Of a stretch of DNA of 64,000 nt, positions 53,524 through 62,118 are shown in pieces. The DNA comes from Stenotrophomonas maltophilia (GTDB lineage Bacteria > Pseudomonadota > Gammaproteobacteria > Xanthomonadales > Xanthomonadaceae), in the NCBI RefSeq assembly GCF_025642255.1, contig NZ_CP106759.1:2197501-2261500 (forward strand), read 5' to 3'. The position numbers were made by a program, and so were the translations under genes. The notes under the pieces were generated by a model. The model worked only from the letters and a program-made list of their open reading frames with translations. It was not told the DNA's origin and did no database searches. Numbering within the stretch: position 1 is the stretch's first letter; the number at the start of each line of letters is the position of its first letter.

Positions 53524-54417
53524 ATGATCATGGAATGGGGTGATGTCCGCGTCTTCCTGGCGATCGTGCGGGGCGGGTCTCTGGGTGAGGCCGCGCGTCG
53601 CCTTGGTGTCAGCCATCCCACGGTAGGCCGCCGGTTGAAGGCCCTTGAACAGCACGCCCGGCAGCCCCTGCTGCGGCGGACGCGGGACGGGCTGGTCACG
53701 ACCGATGCCGGTGATGCGGTGCTGGCCCTGGCCGAGGCCATGGAGAACTCCGCCCTGGCCATGGAGCGCCGCCTGGAAGGCAGCCCGGGCCGGCTGGAAG
53801 GCATTCTGCGCATTTCGAGCGCGGACTGGTTTGCCTGCCACGTGCTGACGCCCGTGCTCGCCGAACTGGTACGCCGGCATCCGGCGGTGGTTCCGGAACT
53901 GATCGCCAGCTATCGACTGCTGGACCTGTCGCGCCGCGATGCCGACGTCGCGTTCCGCATCGTGCCGTTCAGTGAGCCGGACATCGTCCAGCGCCTCGTG
54001 ATGACCCTGCCCTACGGCCTGTATGGTTCGGTCTCGACCATCGCCCGGCTGCAGGACGACCCCGATTCGGTCGGACTCATCCTGATGAACACCGCGCAGT
54101 CGCACTTCCCCGACGTGGAATGGTTGCTGCAGCGGTTTCCGCGTTCGCCGCGCGCATTCACCAGTACCAGTCGCAGTGTCCAGGCGCAGATGTGCCTGCA
54201 CGGTACCGGTATCGCCGTGCTGCCCCGTGCGTTGGGTGACGCGGTGGCCGGACTGCAGCGCATCGACTCACACGGGACGCCCCCTTCGCGGGGCATCTGG
54301 GTGGGCTATCACCAGGATCTGCGCCACATGGACCGTCTGCGTGCCCTGCTGGACATCCTCGATTCGACGCTGCCGCCAACAGGCGCCACCCCCTCGGCAG
54401 GGAAACGGACAGCATGA
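53524..54417 (+). CDS. LysR-family transcriptional regulator
   Basis: This 297-residue protein has an N-terminal winged helix-turn-helix (WGDVRVFLAIVRGGSLGEAA, RRLGVSHPTVGRRLKALEQ) and a periplasmic-binding-type effector domain (GRLEGILRISSADWF). It is divergent from the SDR-MFS operon across 118 bases of AT-richer sequence with ATGTA and TGTAC-like repeats, the usual layout of LysR control. Confidence 0.92.
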   Translation: MIMEWGDVRVFLAIVRGGSLGEAARRLGVSHPTVGRRLKALEQHARQPLLRRTRDGLVTTDAGDAVLALAEAMENSALAMERRLEGSPGRLEGILRISSADWFACHVLTPVLAELVRRHPAVVPELIASYRLLDLSRRDADVAFRIVPFSEPDIVQRLVMTLPYGLYGSVSTIARLQDDPDSVGLILMNTAQSHFPDVEWLLQRFPRSPRAFTSTSRSVQAQMCLHGTGIAVLPRALGDAVAGLQRIDSHGTPPSRGIWVGYHQDLRHMDRLRALLDILDSTLPPTGATPSAGKRTA

Positions 54418-54489
54418 TTCCGTTCACGGGCGTTGACCTATGGTCCACCTCACCAGGCCGGCAGGACCGGTCACTGACAGGAGGATGCC

Positions 54490-54831
54490 ATGAGGACCCG
54501 ACACGTCGTACCTGCTCTGATGGTGGCACTGCTCGCCGTCGCACCGGCCTGGGCGGATCCGCCGCACCACGCCCGCGGAAACGGTCCCCCACCGCACGCA
54601 GGCGGGCCGCACAATCGCGACGCACCGCCGCCAGGATGGCAGAAGAAGGCATGGCGGCGCGGCGATCATCTGCCGTGGGCGGAAGTGGATCGTCGCTACT
54701 GGGTGGATGACTACGCACGCTACAGGCTGCGTGATCCCGGCCGCGGCCAGCGCTGGGTCCGCCAGAGCGACACCGAGTATCTGCTTGTTGAAATCGCCAC
54801 CGGCGTGATCGTCGACGCGCTGCGTCGGTGA
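54490..54831 (+). CDS. RcnB-family periplasmic protein
   Basis: This 113-residue protein has a signal peptide ending APAWA-D, a His/Pro/Gly-rich stretch (PPHHARGNGPPPHAGGPHN) and a C-terminal RcnB domain (YWVDDYARYRLRDPGRGQRW, VEIATGVIVDAL). RcnB in E. coli tunes nickel/cobalt efflux; here no efflux gene is adjacent, so only the family is certain. AGGAGG lies 5 bases before the ATG. Confidence 0.85.
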   Translation: MRTRHVVPALMVALLAVAPAWADPPHHARGNGPPPHAGGPHNRDAPPPGWQKKAWRRGDHLPWAEVDRRYWVDDYARYRLRDPGRGQRWVRQSDTEYLLVEIATGVIVDALRR

Positions 54832-54841
54832 ACGCAGCCCT

Positions 54842-54885
54842 GGCTGACCCATCGGGCGCAGACGCGCGATGGGTCAGCCCTTCCT
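54842..54885 (+). terminator. Strong hairpin between convergent genes
   Basis: A perfect 13-bp stem (GGCTGACCCATCG / CGATGGGTCAGCC) with a 12-base loop is followed by CTTCCT. It ends the RcnB-family gene and may also stop transcription from the convergent protease gene. Confidence 0.75.
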
Positions 54886-54928
54886 GCGCTGCCTGCCGCT
54901 GCTGCGTCCAGCGGTGGGCGCTGAAGGG

Positions 54929-55825
54929 CTAGTTCGGCAGCGCGCGCGCGTTACCGTTTGGCCGCAGATGGAGATGCCCGGTTCCGGTATCCAGCAGGAT
55001 GTTGAAGTTGCGCAGTGTTTCGCTGCCCAGCGTGCCGTCGGCATTGGATCCATCCTCATCGATGGTGAACGACACCTTGGGCTGTTCCAGTCGCAGCCCG
55101 CCCACATCGACCGATGCGATCCGTGCATCGACGGCCCGGATCTTCCTGCCCGCCGAGCCGCTGAACTGTGAGGTACCGATCGTGCGGGTGAACACCTCCT
55201 GCAGTCGGTGGCGCGAGCTGTACGCATGACCCAGATCGATGGCGCCGTTGCTGCCGGTGTCCACGAACAGCCAGGCCGCAAGTGTCGAGCCACCCTCACG
55301 CAGAAGCACTTCGATGGCGGGCGTATTGTCGATCCAGCGGACGTTCGCGCGGGTGTATCCGTGCAGATCCGGCAACCGGTCGTGCACGTGCAGCAGCTTG
55401 CGGTCGTAGTCGATCTCGATGATGCGCCCCGCGAAGAATGTCCAGCCAAGCACGGCGTCGAACGGACGCTTGCCGTAGTCGATCACGGCCGCCCCCATCG
55501 TCCGGCGCATGTCTCCCACGACGACCGTGTTGTGGGTACTGTAGTCCACGAAACTCACGCCATCGGAGCCGGTGTTCTCGGAGCGGTCATCGACCTGCAT
55601 CGACGCGGCCTTGCGGGTGGCAACCGTGACTGCCAGTCCGTCAGCGCCGGTGTCGACAAGAAAGCGCAGCGGTCCTGACTGGTTGATCCGCCCTTCCACA
55701 TAGATCCGATGATCCTTGTCCTGCTCGAAAGGAAGGGTGATCGTCCCGGCCGCGGCGCGGGGCTGCGGAAGAACAAGCAGCCCCGCAACCAGGGCGACGT
55801 ACCACGAGCGTATGGACTGGCGCAT
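54929..55825 (-). CDS. Secreted aspartyl protease-like protein with two D-T-G motifs
   Basis: This 298-residue protein has a signal peptide (residues about 1-26, RAAA-G). Two retropepsin/pepsin-type active-site motifs, FLVDTGADGLAV (Asp58) and WLFVDTGSNGAIDL (Asp189), each sit within a beta-rich half. This fits a bilobal, pepsin-like arrangement in a single chain rather than the single-motif retropepsin type. Proteolytic activity is inferred. The start at 55825 has a GGAAG site 7 bases upstream and yields the signal peptide. Confidence 0.8.
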   Translation of the reverse strand: MRQSIRSWYVALVAGLLVLPQPRAAAGTITLPFEQDKDHRIYVEGRINQSGPLRFLVDTGADGLAVTVATRKAASMQVDDRSENTGSDGVSFVDYSTHNTVVVGDMRRTMGAAVIDYGKRPFDAVLGWTFFAGRIIEIDYDRKLLHVHDRLPDLHGYTRANVRWIDNTPAIEVLLREGGSTLAAWLFVDTGSNGAIDLGHAYSSRHRLQEVFTRTIGTSQFSGSAGRKIRAVDARIASVDVGGLRLEQPKVSFTIDEDGSNADGTLGSETLRNFNILLDTGTGHLHLRPNGNARALPN

Positions 55826-56033
55826 TGATGGCTTCCAGTGGAGGCAACGGCAGATTGCCGCCTGCCTTGGATGCGGCAGGGGTGCAGAAGGTTTAGACGC
55901 CCGCCGCGCTGCCCTCGATGATTCCGGACCGAAGCAAACGGGCGCCCGGCGCCCGCGGCCCCGTGTTGCCATCCGGCGCTGACGTCGGCGACCGCAGCAT
56001 GCACGGGCCGTTGACGTCGCAATGCCAGACTGC

Positions 56034-56057
56034 TGGAGCGCGCTCCACCGTGGAGCG
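56034..56057 (+). promoter_or_regulatory. Repeated half sites upstream of the diguanylate cyclase
   Basis: TGGAGCG-CGCTCCA forms a perfect 14-bp palindrome, and a third TGGAGCG copy follows after 3 bases. The group ends 32 bases before the cyclase start. It is probably an operator; the binding protein is unknown. Confidence 0.35.
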
Positions 56058-56089
56058 CCGTTGGTCGTGCGATCTTGGGGGGATCGGCA

Positions 56090-57142
56090 ATGCCCTACTT
56101 CACTGATTCGACCGAGGTGGCCGTCGAGGGTATCGGCGCGGCGCGGCGCATCGGTTGGATGCGGTTCGTCGGCAGCAGCCTGGCGGCGCTGCCCCTGGCG
56201 TCCATCCTGCTCGAACGCCAGGATGGTGTGTGGCCATGGACGCTGCTGCTGCTCAACGCGCTGGCATGGCCGACGATCGCTCTGGTCCTCACCCGGCGTT
56301 CCCCCGAGCCGGCCGCCACCCAGTTCCGCTGCATGGTGCTCGATTCCTTCCTTGGCGGCGCGTGGATCGCGTTCATCGCCCTCAGCATCGTGCCCAGCGC
56401 GCTGTTCACCGCTCTGCTGGTGGCCGACAAGATCGCAGCAGGGGGAGTGCGGCTGGCGCTGCGGGCGACGCTGGCGCTGGTGCTGGGTTTTGGACTCGTC
56501 TGGTTCGCGCTGGGCTTCCCCTACCAGCCGACCACCTCGCAACGCAGCATCATGCTGAGCATGCCGTTCCTGTTCGTGTACGGCATCGGCCTCAGCATCC
56601 TGAGCTGGCAACTCGCGCGCCGGGTCAAATCACAGAACCGGCAGCTGCGGCGGCTGAGCCGGATGGATCCGCTGGTGGAGCTGGCCAACCGGGGCTTCCT
56701 GATCCACCGTGCCCAGCAGGCGCTGGACAAATCCCAGCGCCACGGCGGCATGGCGTGCCTGTTGATGCTGGATGTGGATGACTTCAAGCGCATCAACGAC
56801 TCGCAGGGGCATCGCGCCGGCGATCAGGTCCTGCGGAATATCGCCACGACACTGCGCGAATTCGCCAGCCCGGCCGATACAGCTGCACGGCTCGGGGGGG
56901 ATGAGTTCGTCGTGCTGCTGCGCGACTGCGCCGCGTCAGACGCCATGCAGATGGCGGCACGCATCCGGCAACGCCTGCACGAGAACGCACGCCGGACAGG
57001 ACCGGCGAGCGATTTCAGTGTCAGCATGGGAGTCGCTGCGAGCCCGCGACACGGCAGTGTCGAGGACTGGCTGGCACTGGCCGACCGAGCCCTCTACCAC
57101 GCCAAGCGGCAAGGCAAGGACACCGCCAGTTTCGCCGAGTAA
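56090..57142 (+). CDS. Membrane-bound diguanylate cyclase (GGDEF)
   Basis: This 350-residue protein has an N-terminal membrane domain with about six segments (residues 20-180), similar in layout to MASE2 of AdrA-type cyclases. A C-terminal GGDEF domain (about 195-350) carries the active-site motif RLGGDEFVVLLRD, and VDDFKRINDSQGHRAGDQVL for metal and GTP binding. It should make c-di-GMP. No I-site RxxD is evident just before the motif (ADTAARLGGDEF). The start at ATG 56090 has GGGGGA 6 bases upstream; a TTG at 56075 is less likely. Confidence 0.9.
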   Translation: MPYFTDSTEVAVEGIGAARRIGWMRFVGSSLAALPLASILLERQDGVWPWTLLLLNALAWPTIALVLTRRSPEPAATQFRCMVLDSFLGGAWIAFIALSIVPSALFTALLVADKIAAGGVRLALRATLALVLGFGLVWFALGFPYQPTTSQRSIMLSMPFLFVYGIGLSILSWQLARRVKSQNRQLRRLSRMDPLVELANRGFLIHRAQQALDKSQRHGGMACLLMLDVDDFKRINDSQGHRAGDQVLRNIATTLREFASPADTAARLGGDEFVVLLRDCAASDAMQMAARIRQRLHENARRTGPASDFSVSMGVAASPRHGSVEDWLALADRALYHAKRQGKDTASFAE

Positions 57143-57189
57143 TGGCCGCGTAGCAGCGTCATCCCGGTCGGTCGCGGTCCCGATCCGGA

Positions 57190-58107
57190 TCAGTGCGCCA
57201 GGGCGAAATCCAGGCCCGCACAGACCGCCGCGACCTGCGCGTCGTTGCACTCCTGCGGGTGGGTACGCGGACTGTCCGGGTAGACCTCCGTGGTGGTGGC
57301 AAAACGCGCATCGGTGAATCCGGCGCAGGCCCCGATCGAGCGCGATTCACCCCATACCACGCCCGGTGACTGCAACGGCAGGCCGACCAGGTTGCCTTCG
57401 GCATCGGCCGGGGCGATATGGGTGATCGGCGCCACGGCAGCGATCAGCGCCCGCTGGAATGCCGGTTGCGGGTCTTCGCTGTTGCCGATCACGTAGAAGC
57501 CATCGGGAATGGTGTCCCGCTCGAAGGGCTTGCCATCACGGGCGCAACGGGCCGGGTCGAACTCGTGCAGGTCGCTGTCAGTGGTTTCGTGCAGGTCCAG
57601 GTGCACCCGGATGTCGGCCTTGCGCCCGGCCACCCAGCGCATCAGCGAGGCGGCTTCCTCGATCAGGCCGCCGTCGCGGAAGCTGCGGTTCGGGTCCAGG
57701 GCAGCGGGGTTCCAGCGCTGGATGCGCTCATAGCCCCACGGACTCACGCAGGGGGCCACGATCAGGTTCAGACGCCCCAGGTAGCGCTCGGCCTGCTGCT
57801 CCAGGAACTGCAGGGCACCGTGTACGCCGCTGGTCTCATATCCATGCACGCCGCCGGTAACCAGCGCCGTCGGCAGTGCCGAGTTCCAGTCGTGGTTGAC
57901 CACGGCGAACAGGGGATAGTGGTCCGGCGCGTAATCGAGCTGCCCGTACTGGATCACGTCGAAACGCTCGTCCAGGCGTTCCAGCGCCGCCACCACATCG
58001 TCATGGTAGCTGCGCTGGCGTTGCTGGCGGGCCCGCCACTGCGCGCGTTCCGGATCGCCCCAGGGCTGTCCGGGGGTGCCGATCGGGTAGAACTGCGCAA
58101 CAGTCAT
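57190..58107 (-). CDS. M14-family zinc carboxypeptidase-like protein
   Basis: This 305-residue protein has the zinc-ligand pattern of M14 peptidases and succinylglutamate desuccinylase-like enzymes: ALVTGGVHGYETSGVHGALQ (His and Glu), VAPCVSPWGYERIQRWNPAA, LDPNRSF, and HLDLHETTD for the third ligand. The catalytic Glu is probably in TTEVYPDS. There is no signal peptide, so it acts in the cytoplasm; the substrate is unknown. A GGAG site precedes the ATG. Confidence 0.85.
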   Translation of the reverse strand: MTVAQFYPIGTPGQPWGDPERAQWRARQQRQRSYHDDVVAALERLDERFDVIQYGQLDYAPDHYPLFAVVNHDWNSALPTALVTGGVHGYETSGVHGALQFLEQQAERYLGRLNLIVAPCVSPWGYERIQRWNPAALDPNRSFRDGGLIEEAASLMRWVAGRKADIRVHLDLHETTDSDLHEFDPARCARDGKPFERDTIPDGFYVIGNSEDPQPAFQRALIAAVAPITHIAPADAEGNLVGLPLQSPGVVWGESRSIGACAGFTDARFATTTEVYPDSPRTHPQECNDAQVAAVCAGLDFALAH

Positions 58108-58218
58108 GGGTGCTCCAGAGGTCGAACGTGGTGAGTGCAGCCGGTCATTCTAAGCCTTGTGGCGCCTGCGGGCCCGCCCACCCGTCCCGCCCTTCATCCA
58201 GCCAGGCTCATCTGGCTG

Positions 58219-58224
58219 TAAAAT
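58219..58224 (+). promoter_or_regulatory. Possible -10 element of the motor-like operon
   Basis: TAAAAT lies 28-33 bases before the DUF3348 start in otherwise GC-rich sequence. The -35 region is not clear. Confidence 0.3.
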
Positions 58225-58251
58225 CAACGGTTTTTGGCCCCTCACCCCTTG

Positions 58252-58905
58252 ATGGCGAACGCAGCGCAGACGGTCCTGGGTGGACCGGATTTCCTTCGCC
58301 TGCTCGCCCGTCTCAGCGACGGCGCGATGCCGGCCACCAGTCCCGTCCTGACCGATCGCCTCGGTCAGTGGGTGGACTGGAGCCGTGCTGTCGCGCTGTC
58401 GACGGCACTGGGCGGACGCGTGCCTGCAGCGGCGGACGCGGGCGAGGCGATGGACGACCTGCTGGCCGACTGCGAGCAGGCCCATGCCAGCCTGCTGGCG
58501 TCGATTCGTGACGACGCCGAAGCCGAGCGCCTGCTCGATCTGGCCGAGGCGGCCGCCACACCCACCTTTGCCTCGTTGCGGCAGCGCTACCGGGTGCTGC
58601 AGCAGGCCATCCAGACCGCGACCGGACGCCTGCGCGGACGCCTCCGTGACCAGTTGCTGCGGGCCTCGCCCGATTTGGCGCGGCTGGCCGAGATCGACGC
58701 CGTGATGGAGCAGACCCTCAGCCCGCGCGAGCACAGCCTGCTGGCCATCGCCCCGGCAGTGCTGGGCACCCGCTTCGACCGCGTGCATGGCCAGCCTGGC
58801 TGGCGCACCGCATTCCGCCATGACATGCGCTCGCTGCTGCTTGCCGAGCTGCAGCTGCGCTTCCACCCGATCGAGGGGCTGCTGGCAGCCCTGCGCTCCC
58901 ACTGA
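58252..58905 (+). CDS. DUF3348 protein, first gene of the motor-like operon
   Basis: This 217-residue soluble protein begins MANAAQTVLGGPDFLRLLAR and is mostly helical, with no membrane segment (LRDQLLRASPDLARLAEIDA, FRHDMRSLLLAELQLRFHPI). It fits the DUF3348 family, which has no known function. It starts the operon and lies 11 bases before the DUF802 gene. A TAAAAT -10-like element at 58219-58224 may mark the promoter. The start at ATG 58252 was preferred over a TTG 18 bases upstream. Confidence 0.8.
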   Translation: MANAAQTVLGGPDFLRLLARLSDGAMPATSPVLTDRLGQWVDWSRAVALSTALGGRVPAAADAGEAMDDLLADCEQAHASLLASIRDDAEAERLLDLAEAAATPTFASLRQRYRVLQQAIQTATGRLRGRLRDQLLRASPDLARLAEIDAVMEQTLSPREHSLLAIAPAVLGTRFDRVHGQPGWRTAFRHDMRSLLLAELQLRFHPIEGLLAALRSH

Positions 58906-58916
58906 CCCGGAACACC

Positions 58917-61094
58917 ATGTCCAGAACTGCTTTCCCTGTCGTTGTCTTCCTTGTCGGCCTGCTGGCCGTGTGCTGGATCGGCATCGGCTACGTTTCGGTG
59001 CACCCGTTGGGTGCAGCGGTCGCGGCGGTCATTGCCGCCTGCTACATCGCCGGTGGTGTGGAGCTGTACCGCTATCGCCAGGCCAGCGCGGGCCTGCGCG
59101 ATGCCCTGGGCGATCTGTCCGCCGCCGAGGAGCGCCTGGCACCCTGGCTGGAGCGCGTGCCGGCAAGCCTGCGCAATGCCGTGCGCCTGCGCGTGGAAGG
59201 TGAGCGCACCGCCCTGCCCGGCCCGGTCCTGACACCGTACCTGGTCGGCCTGCTGGTGCTGCTGGGCATGCTCGGCACCCTGCTGGGCATGATGGACACC
59301 CTGCGCGGCACTGGCCTCGCCCTGCAGAGCGCCACCGACATGGCCGCCATCCGCGGCTCGCTGGCATCCCCGGTACAGGGCCTGGCCGTCGCCTTCGGTA
59401 CGTCGATTGCCGGTGTCGCCAGTTCGGCCATGCTGGGGCTGCTTTCGGCGCTGTTGCGCCGGGATCGCCTGCAGGCCGTGCAGCAGCTCGACCGTGCCAT
59501 CTCCGGCCCGCTGCACCCGTATTCGCAGGCGTGGCAACGCGCCGAATCCCTGCGACTGCTGCAGGCGCAGTCCGCAGCGCTGCCGGCCCTGGTCGACCGC
59601 CTGCAGGCGATGACCGGTGCCTTCGAGCAGCACAGCCTGGCGGCCAACGAACGGCTGCTGGCCGGCCAGGCCGAGTTCCTCAGCCAGAGCCAGGCGCTGC
59701 AGGAGCGCCTGGCGGCCTCCCTCCAGCAATCGCTGCGCGAAGGCGCCGAAGCCAGCGCAGCGGCCATCGGCGGTGCCCTGCAGCCGATGGCGGAAACCAC
59801 GCTGGCTGGCCTGGCCAGCCACGGCCAGGCCCTGCATGCGCGCGTTGAACAGGCGGTGCAGCAGCAGCTGGCCGGGCTGGCGGACGGCTTCGAGCGCAGC
59901 CGCGTATCGACTGAAGCCAGCTGGACGCGGGTGATGGCCGAACAGGCCCAGGCACAGCAGGCGCTGGTGACCGACCTTCGCCAGCATCTGCAGGCCTTCA
60001 GCGATGCCCAGGGTGCACACGGCGAAGCAGTGGTGGCACGCATCGGCGAACGGCTGCAGGCGGATGCCGACCGCCAGACCGACGCGTGGCGCACTGCGGC
60101 CGACCAGCAGCATGCGCTCAACACCACGCTGGTCGAGCGCCAGCAGCAGGCACTGGAGGCGGTCAGTCAGCATCTGGACGAACGGGCCCAGTCGCTGCTT
60201 CACGCGCTTGAAGAACGTCATGCAGCCAGCCAGTCGCTGCTGCAGGACCACGAGCAGCAGCGCCAGGCGCGCTGGGAGGCCGCCAGCACCCATCTGCAAC
60301 AGGCCCACGCCGCGCTGCAGGCACAACTGCAGGCCGGTGACGAACAGCGCCTGCAACGCTGGAGCGACGCGCTGCACACCCTGTCGAACGATCTGGCCGA
60401 ACGCCTGCACGCCAATGGAGAACGCCTGGCTGCGCAGCAGCAGCAGATCTGCGACACGCTGGCGGAGACCGCGCAGCAGATCGGCGAGAACGGCCGTGCC
60501 CAGGCCAGCGCCACGCTCGCGGAAGTCTCGACCCTGCTGCAGACGGCTGCCGCCGCACCGAAGGCCGCTGCCGACGTCATCAACGAGCTGCGCAGCACGC
60601 TCTCCGAGAGTCTGGTGCGCGACAACGCGATGCTGGAGGAGCGCGGCCGCCTGCTGGCGACGGTGCAGACCCTGCTGGATGCGATCAACCATGCCTCGCA
60701 TGAACAACGCAGCGCGGTCGATGCACTGGTGGGCGGCTCGGCGGAACTGCTGGAGCGCGTCGGCAACCGCTTCACCGACCACATCGCGGCCGAAACCGGC
60801 AAGCTCGACGGCATCGCTGCACTGCTGGATGGCAGCGCCACTGAAGTCGGCCACCTCGCCGGCGCCTTCGGCGACGCCGTGGCCCAGTTCGGCGCCGCAT
60901 CGGCCGAGCTGTCGGGCCGGCTGGAACAGATCGGTGGCGCGCTGGATGCCTCGCTGGCCCGCAGCGACGAGCAGTTGGCCTATTACGTGGCGCAGGCGCG
61001 TGAGGTGGTCGACCTGAGCCTGCTGTCGCAGAAACAGGTGATGGAGGAGCTGCAACAGTTGGCCGCGCGCCGCGGCAAGGCCGGCACCGCATGA
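58917..61094 (+). CDS. DUF802 protein: MotA/ExbB/ZorA-like proton channel with long coiled-coil tail
   Basis: This 725-residue protein has four predicted membrane helices (about 6-27, 30-50, 107-126, 154-180). The last two carry MotA/TolQ/ExbB-type motifs: VLLGMLGTLLGMMDTLRGTG and SPVQGLAVAFGTSIAGVASS. From about residue 190 to 720 it is a long Gln/Ala/Leu-rich coiled coil. This is the layout of ZorA, the motor protein of the Zorya phage-defence system, whose tail projects into the cytoplasm. Its partner would be the OmpA/MotB-like protein encoded next, with a 4-base overlap. The motor role is inferred from topology. Confidence 0.82.
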   Translation: MSRTAFPVVVFLVGLLAVCWIGIGYVSVHPLGAAVAAVIAACYIAGGVELYRYRQASAGLRDALGDLSAAEERLAPWLERVPASLRNAVRLRVEGERTALPGPVLTPYLVGLLVLLGMLGTLLGMMDTLRGTGLALQSATDMAAIRGSLASPVQGLAVAFGTSIAGVASSAMLGLLSALLRRDRLQAVQQLDRAISGPLHPYSQAWQRAESLRLLQAQSAALPALVDRLQAMTGAFEQHSLAANERLLAGQAEFLSQSQALQERLAASLQQSLREGAEASAAAIGGALQPMAETTLAGLASHGQALHARVEQAVQQQLAGLADGFERSRVSTEASWTRVMAEQAQAQQALVTDLRQHLQAFSDAQGAHGEAVVARIGERLQADADRQTDAWRTAADQQHALNTTLVERQQQALEAVSQHLDERAQSLLHALEERHAASQSLLQDHEQQRQARWEAASTHLQQAHAALQAQLQAGDEQRLQRWSDALHTLSNDLAERLHANGERLAAQQQQICDTLAETAQQIGENGRAQASATLAEVSTLLQTAAAAPKAAADVINELRSTLSESLVRDNAMLEERGRLLATVQTLLDAINHASHEQRSAVDALVGGSAELLERVGNRFTDHIAAETGKLDGIAALLDGSATEVGHLAGAFGDAVAQFGAASAELSGRLEQIGGALDASLARSDEQLAYYVAQAREVVDLSLLSQKQVMEELQQLAARRGKAGTA

Positions 61095-61729
61095 GCGACG
61101 AGCTGGAGGTCGACGGCGGTTCGCACGCGCCGATCTGGGCGGCATTCGGCGACCTGATGTCGGTACTGCTCGGCGCGTTCGTGCTGATCCTGGTCGGCGT
61201 GGTAGCGGTCCAGCTGGAACTCTCGCAGCGGCTGGAGGATGAAGTCAGGCAGCGCCAGGCCGAAGCCAAGCGCCTGCAGACGCTGGAGCAGGCACTGGCC
61301 GGCCCGCTGGCGGCGGGCCGGGTGACGCTGGTCGATGGCCGCATCGGCATCAGCGGCAATGTGCTGTTCGCCCTCAATTCAGACCAGCTGCAGCCGGAGG
61401 GCCAGGAGCTGCTGCGCAGCCTGGCCGCACCGCTGGCTGCCTACCTGGGCAGCCGCGAAGAGATCCTGATGGTCAGCGGCTTCACCGATGATGCGCCGGT
61501 GCGCGAAGGCAACCGTCGTTTCGCCGACAACTGGGAACTGTCCGCGCAGCGTTCGCTGACGGTGACCCGTACCCTGATCGCCGATGGCGTACCGGCCGAT
61601 GCGGTATTCGCCGCCGCCTTCGGCAGCGAGCAGCCGGTCAGCTCCAATGCCAGCGAGGATGGCCGCGCGCGCAACCGCCGCGTGGAGATCGCGCCGATTC
61701 CCAGGCCCAGGGCACCGGATGGCAGGTAA
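61091..61729 (+). CDS. MotB/ZorB-like OmpA-domain protein
   Basis: This 212-residue protein has a single membrane helix (about 14-41) that contains WAAFGDLMSVLLGAFVLILV, with Asp21 placed like the proton-carrying Asp of MotB and ZorB. A short coiled-coil linker precedes an OmpA-type peptidoglycan-binding domain (about 100-205: LFALNSDQLQPEGQELLRSL, VSGFTDDAPVREGNRRFADN, GRARNRRVEI). It would be the stator half that anchors the channel to the cell wall. It overlaps both neighbours. Confidence 0.88.
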   Translation: MSDELEVDGGSHAPIWAAFGDLMSVLLGAFVLILVGVVAVQLELSQRLEDEVRQRQAEAKRLQTLEQALAGPLAAGRVTLVDGRIGISGNVLFALNSDQLQPEGQELLRSLAAPLAAYLGSREEILMVSGFTDDAPVREGNRRFADNWELSAQRSLTVTRTLIADGVPADAVFAAAFGSEQPVSSNASEDGRARNRRVEIAPIPRPRAPDGR

Positions 61730-62096
61730 GCTGCCAGCGCTGGAGGGGCTGCGTGCACTGGTGCGCGATCTCGATGCGGGGTCGCGCTCGCTGGCGGACT
61801 ACCCGCAGGTGCCGATGCTGCAGCAGGTGCAGCACGAGTGGTCGGAGCTGCGCAGTGAACTGCAGGTGCGCCGTTCGCTGCGCACCGAGGCCCCCGCCGA
61901 CGGCGGCCCGCTGAACTCCGCGGTACTGGTGCAGCGCATGCTCGATTCGATGCAGGCCGCCAGCCCCGGCTATCTGCGCCACTTCATCGATTACGTCGAT
62001 ACCCTGTCGTGGTTGCAGGCGCTGCAGGACGGTGCGGCCAGCGGCGGTGATGCGGCGAAACCGAAGCGCGCGCGCAAGCCCCGCAACCCCGGTTGA
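61719..62096 (+). CDS. DUF2894 protein, last gene of the motor-like operon
   Basis: This 125-residue protein begins MAGKLPALEGLRALVRDLDA and has helical segments and a basic tail (KPKRARKPRNPG). It matches the DUF2894 family, with no known function. It overlaps the OmpA-domain gene by 11 bases. It has no membrane segment, so it could be a cytoplasmic partner of the channel tail. Confidence 0.78.
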   Translation: MAGKLPALEGLRALVRDLDAGSRSLADYPQVPMLQQVQHEWSELRSELQVRRSLRTEAPADGGPLNSAVLVQRMLDSMQAASPGYLRHFIDYVDTLSWLQALQDGAASGGDAAKPKRARKPRNPG

Positions 62097-62118
62097 GGCC
62101 CGGCCCTGCATCAGGGGG

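Noticed and set aside
58587-61145. Open frame of 852 codons on the minus strand
   Set aside because: It runs antisense to the DUF3348 and DUF802 genes and is a Gln/Arg/Leu-rich shadow of the coiled-coil repeat.
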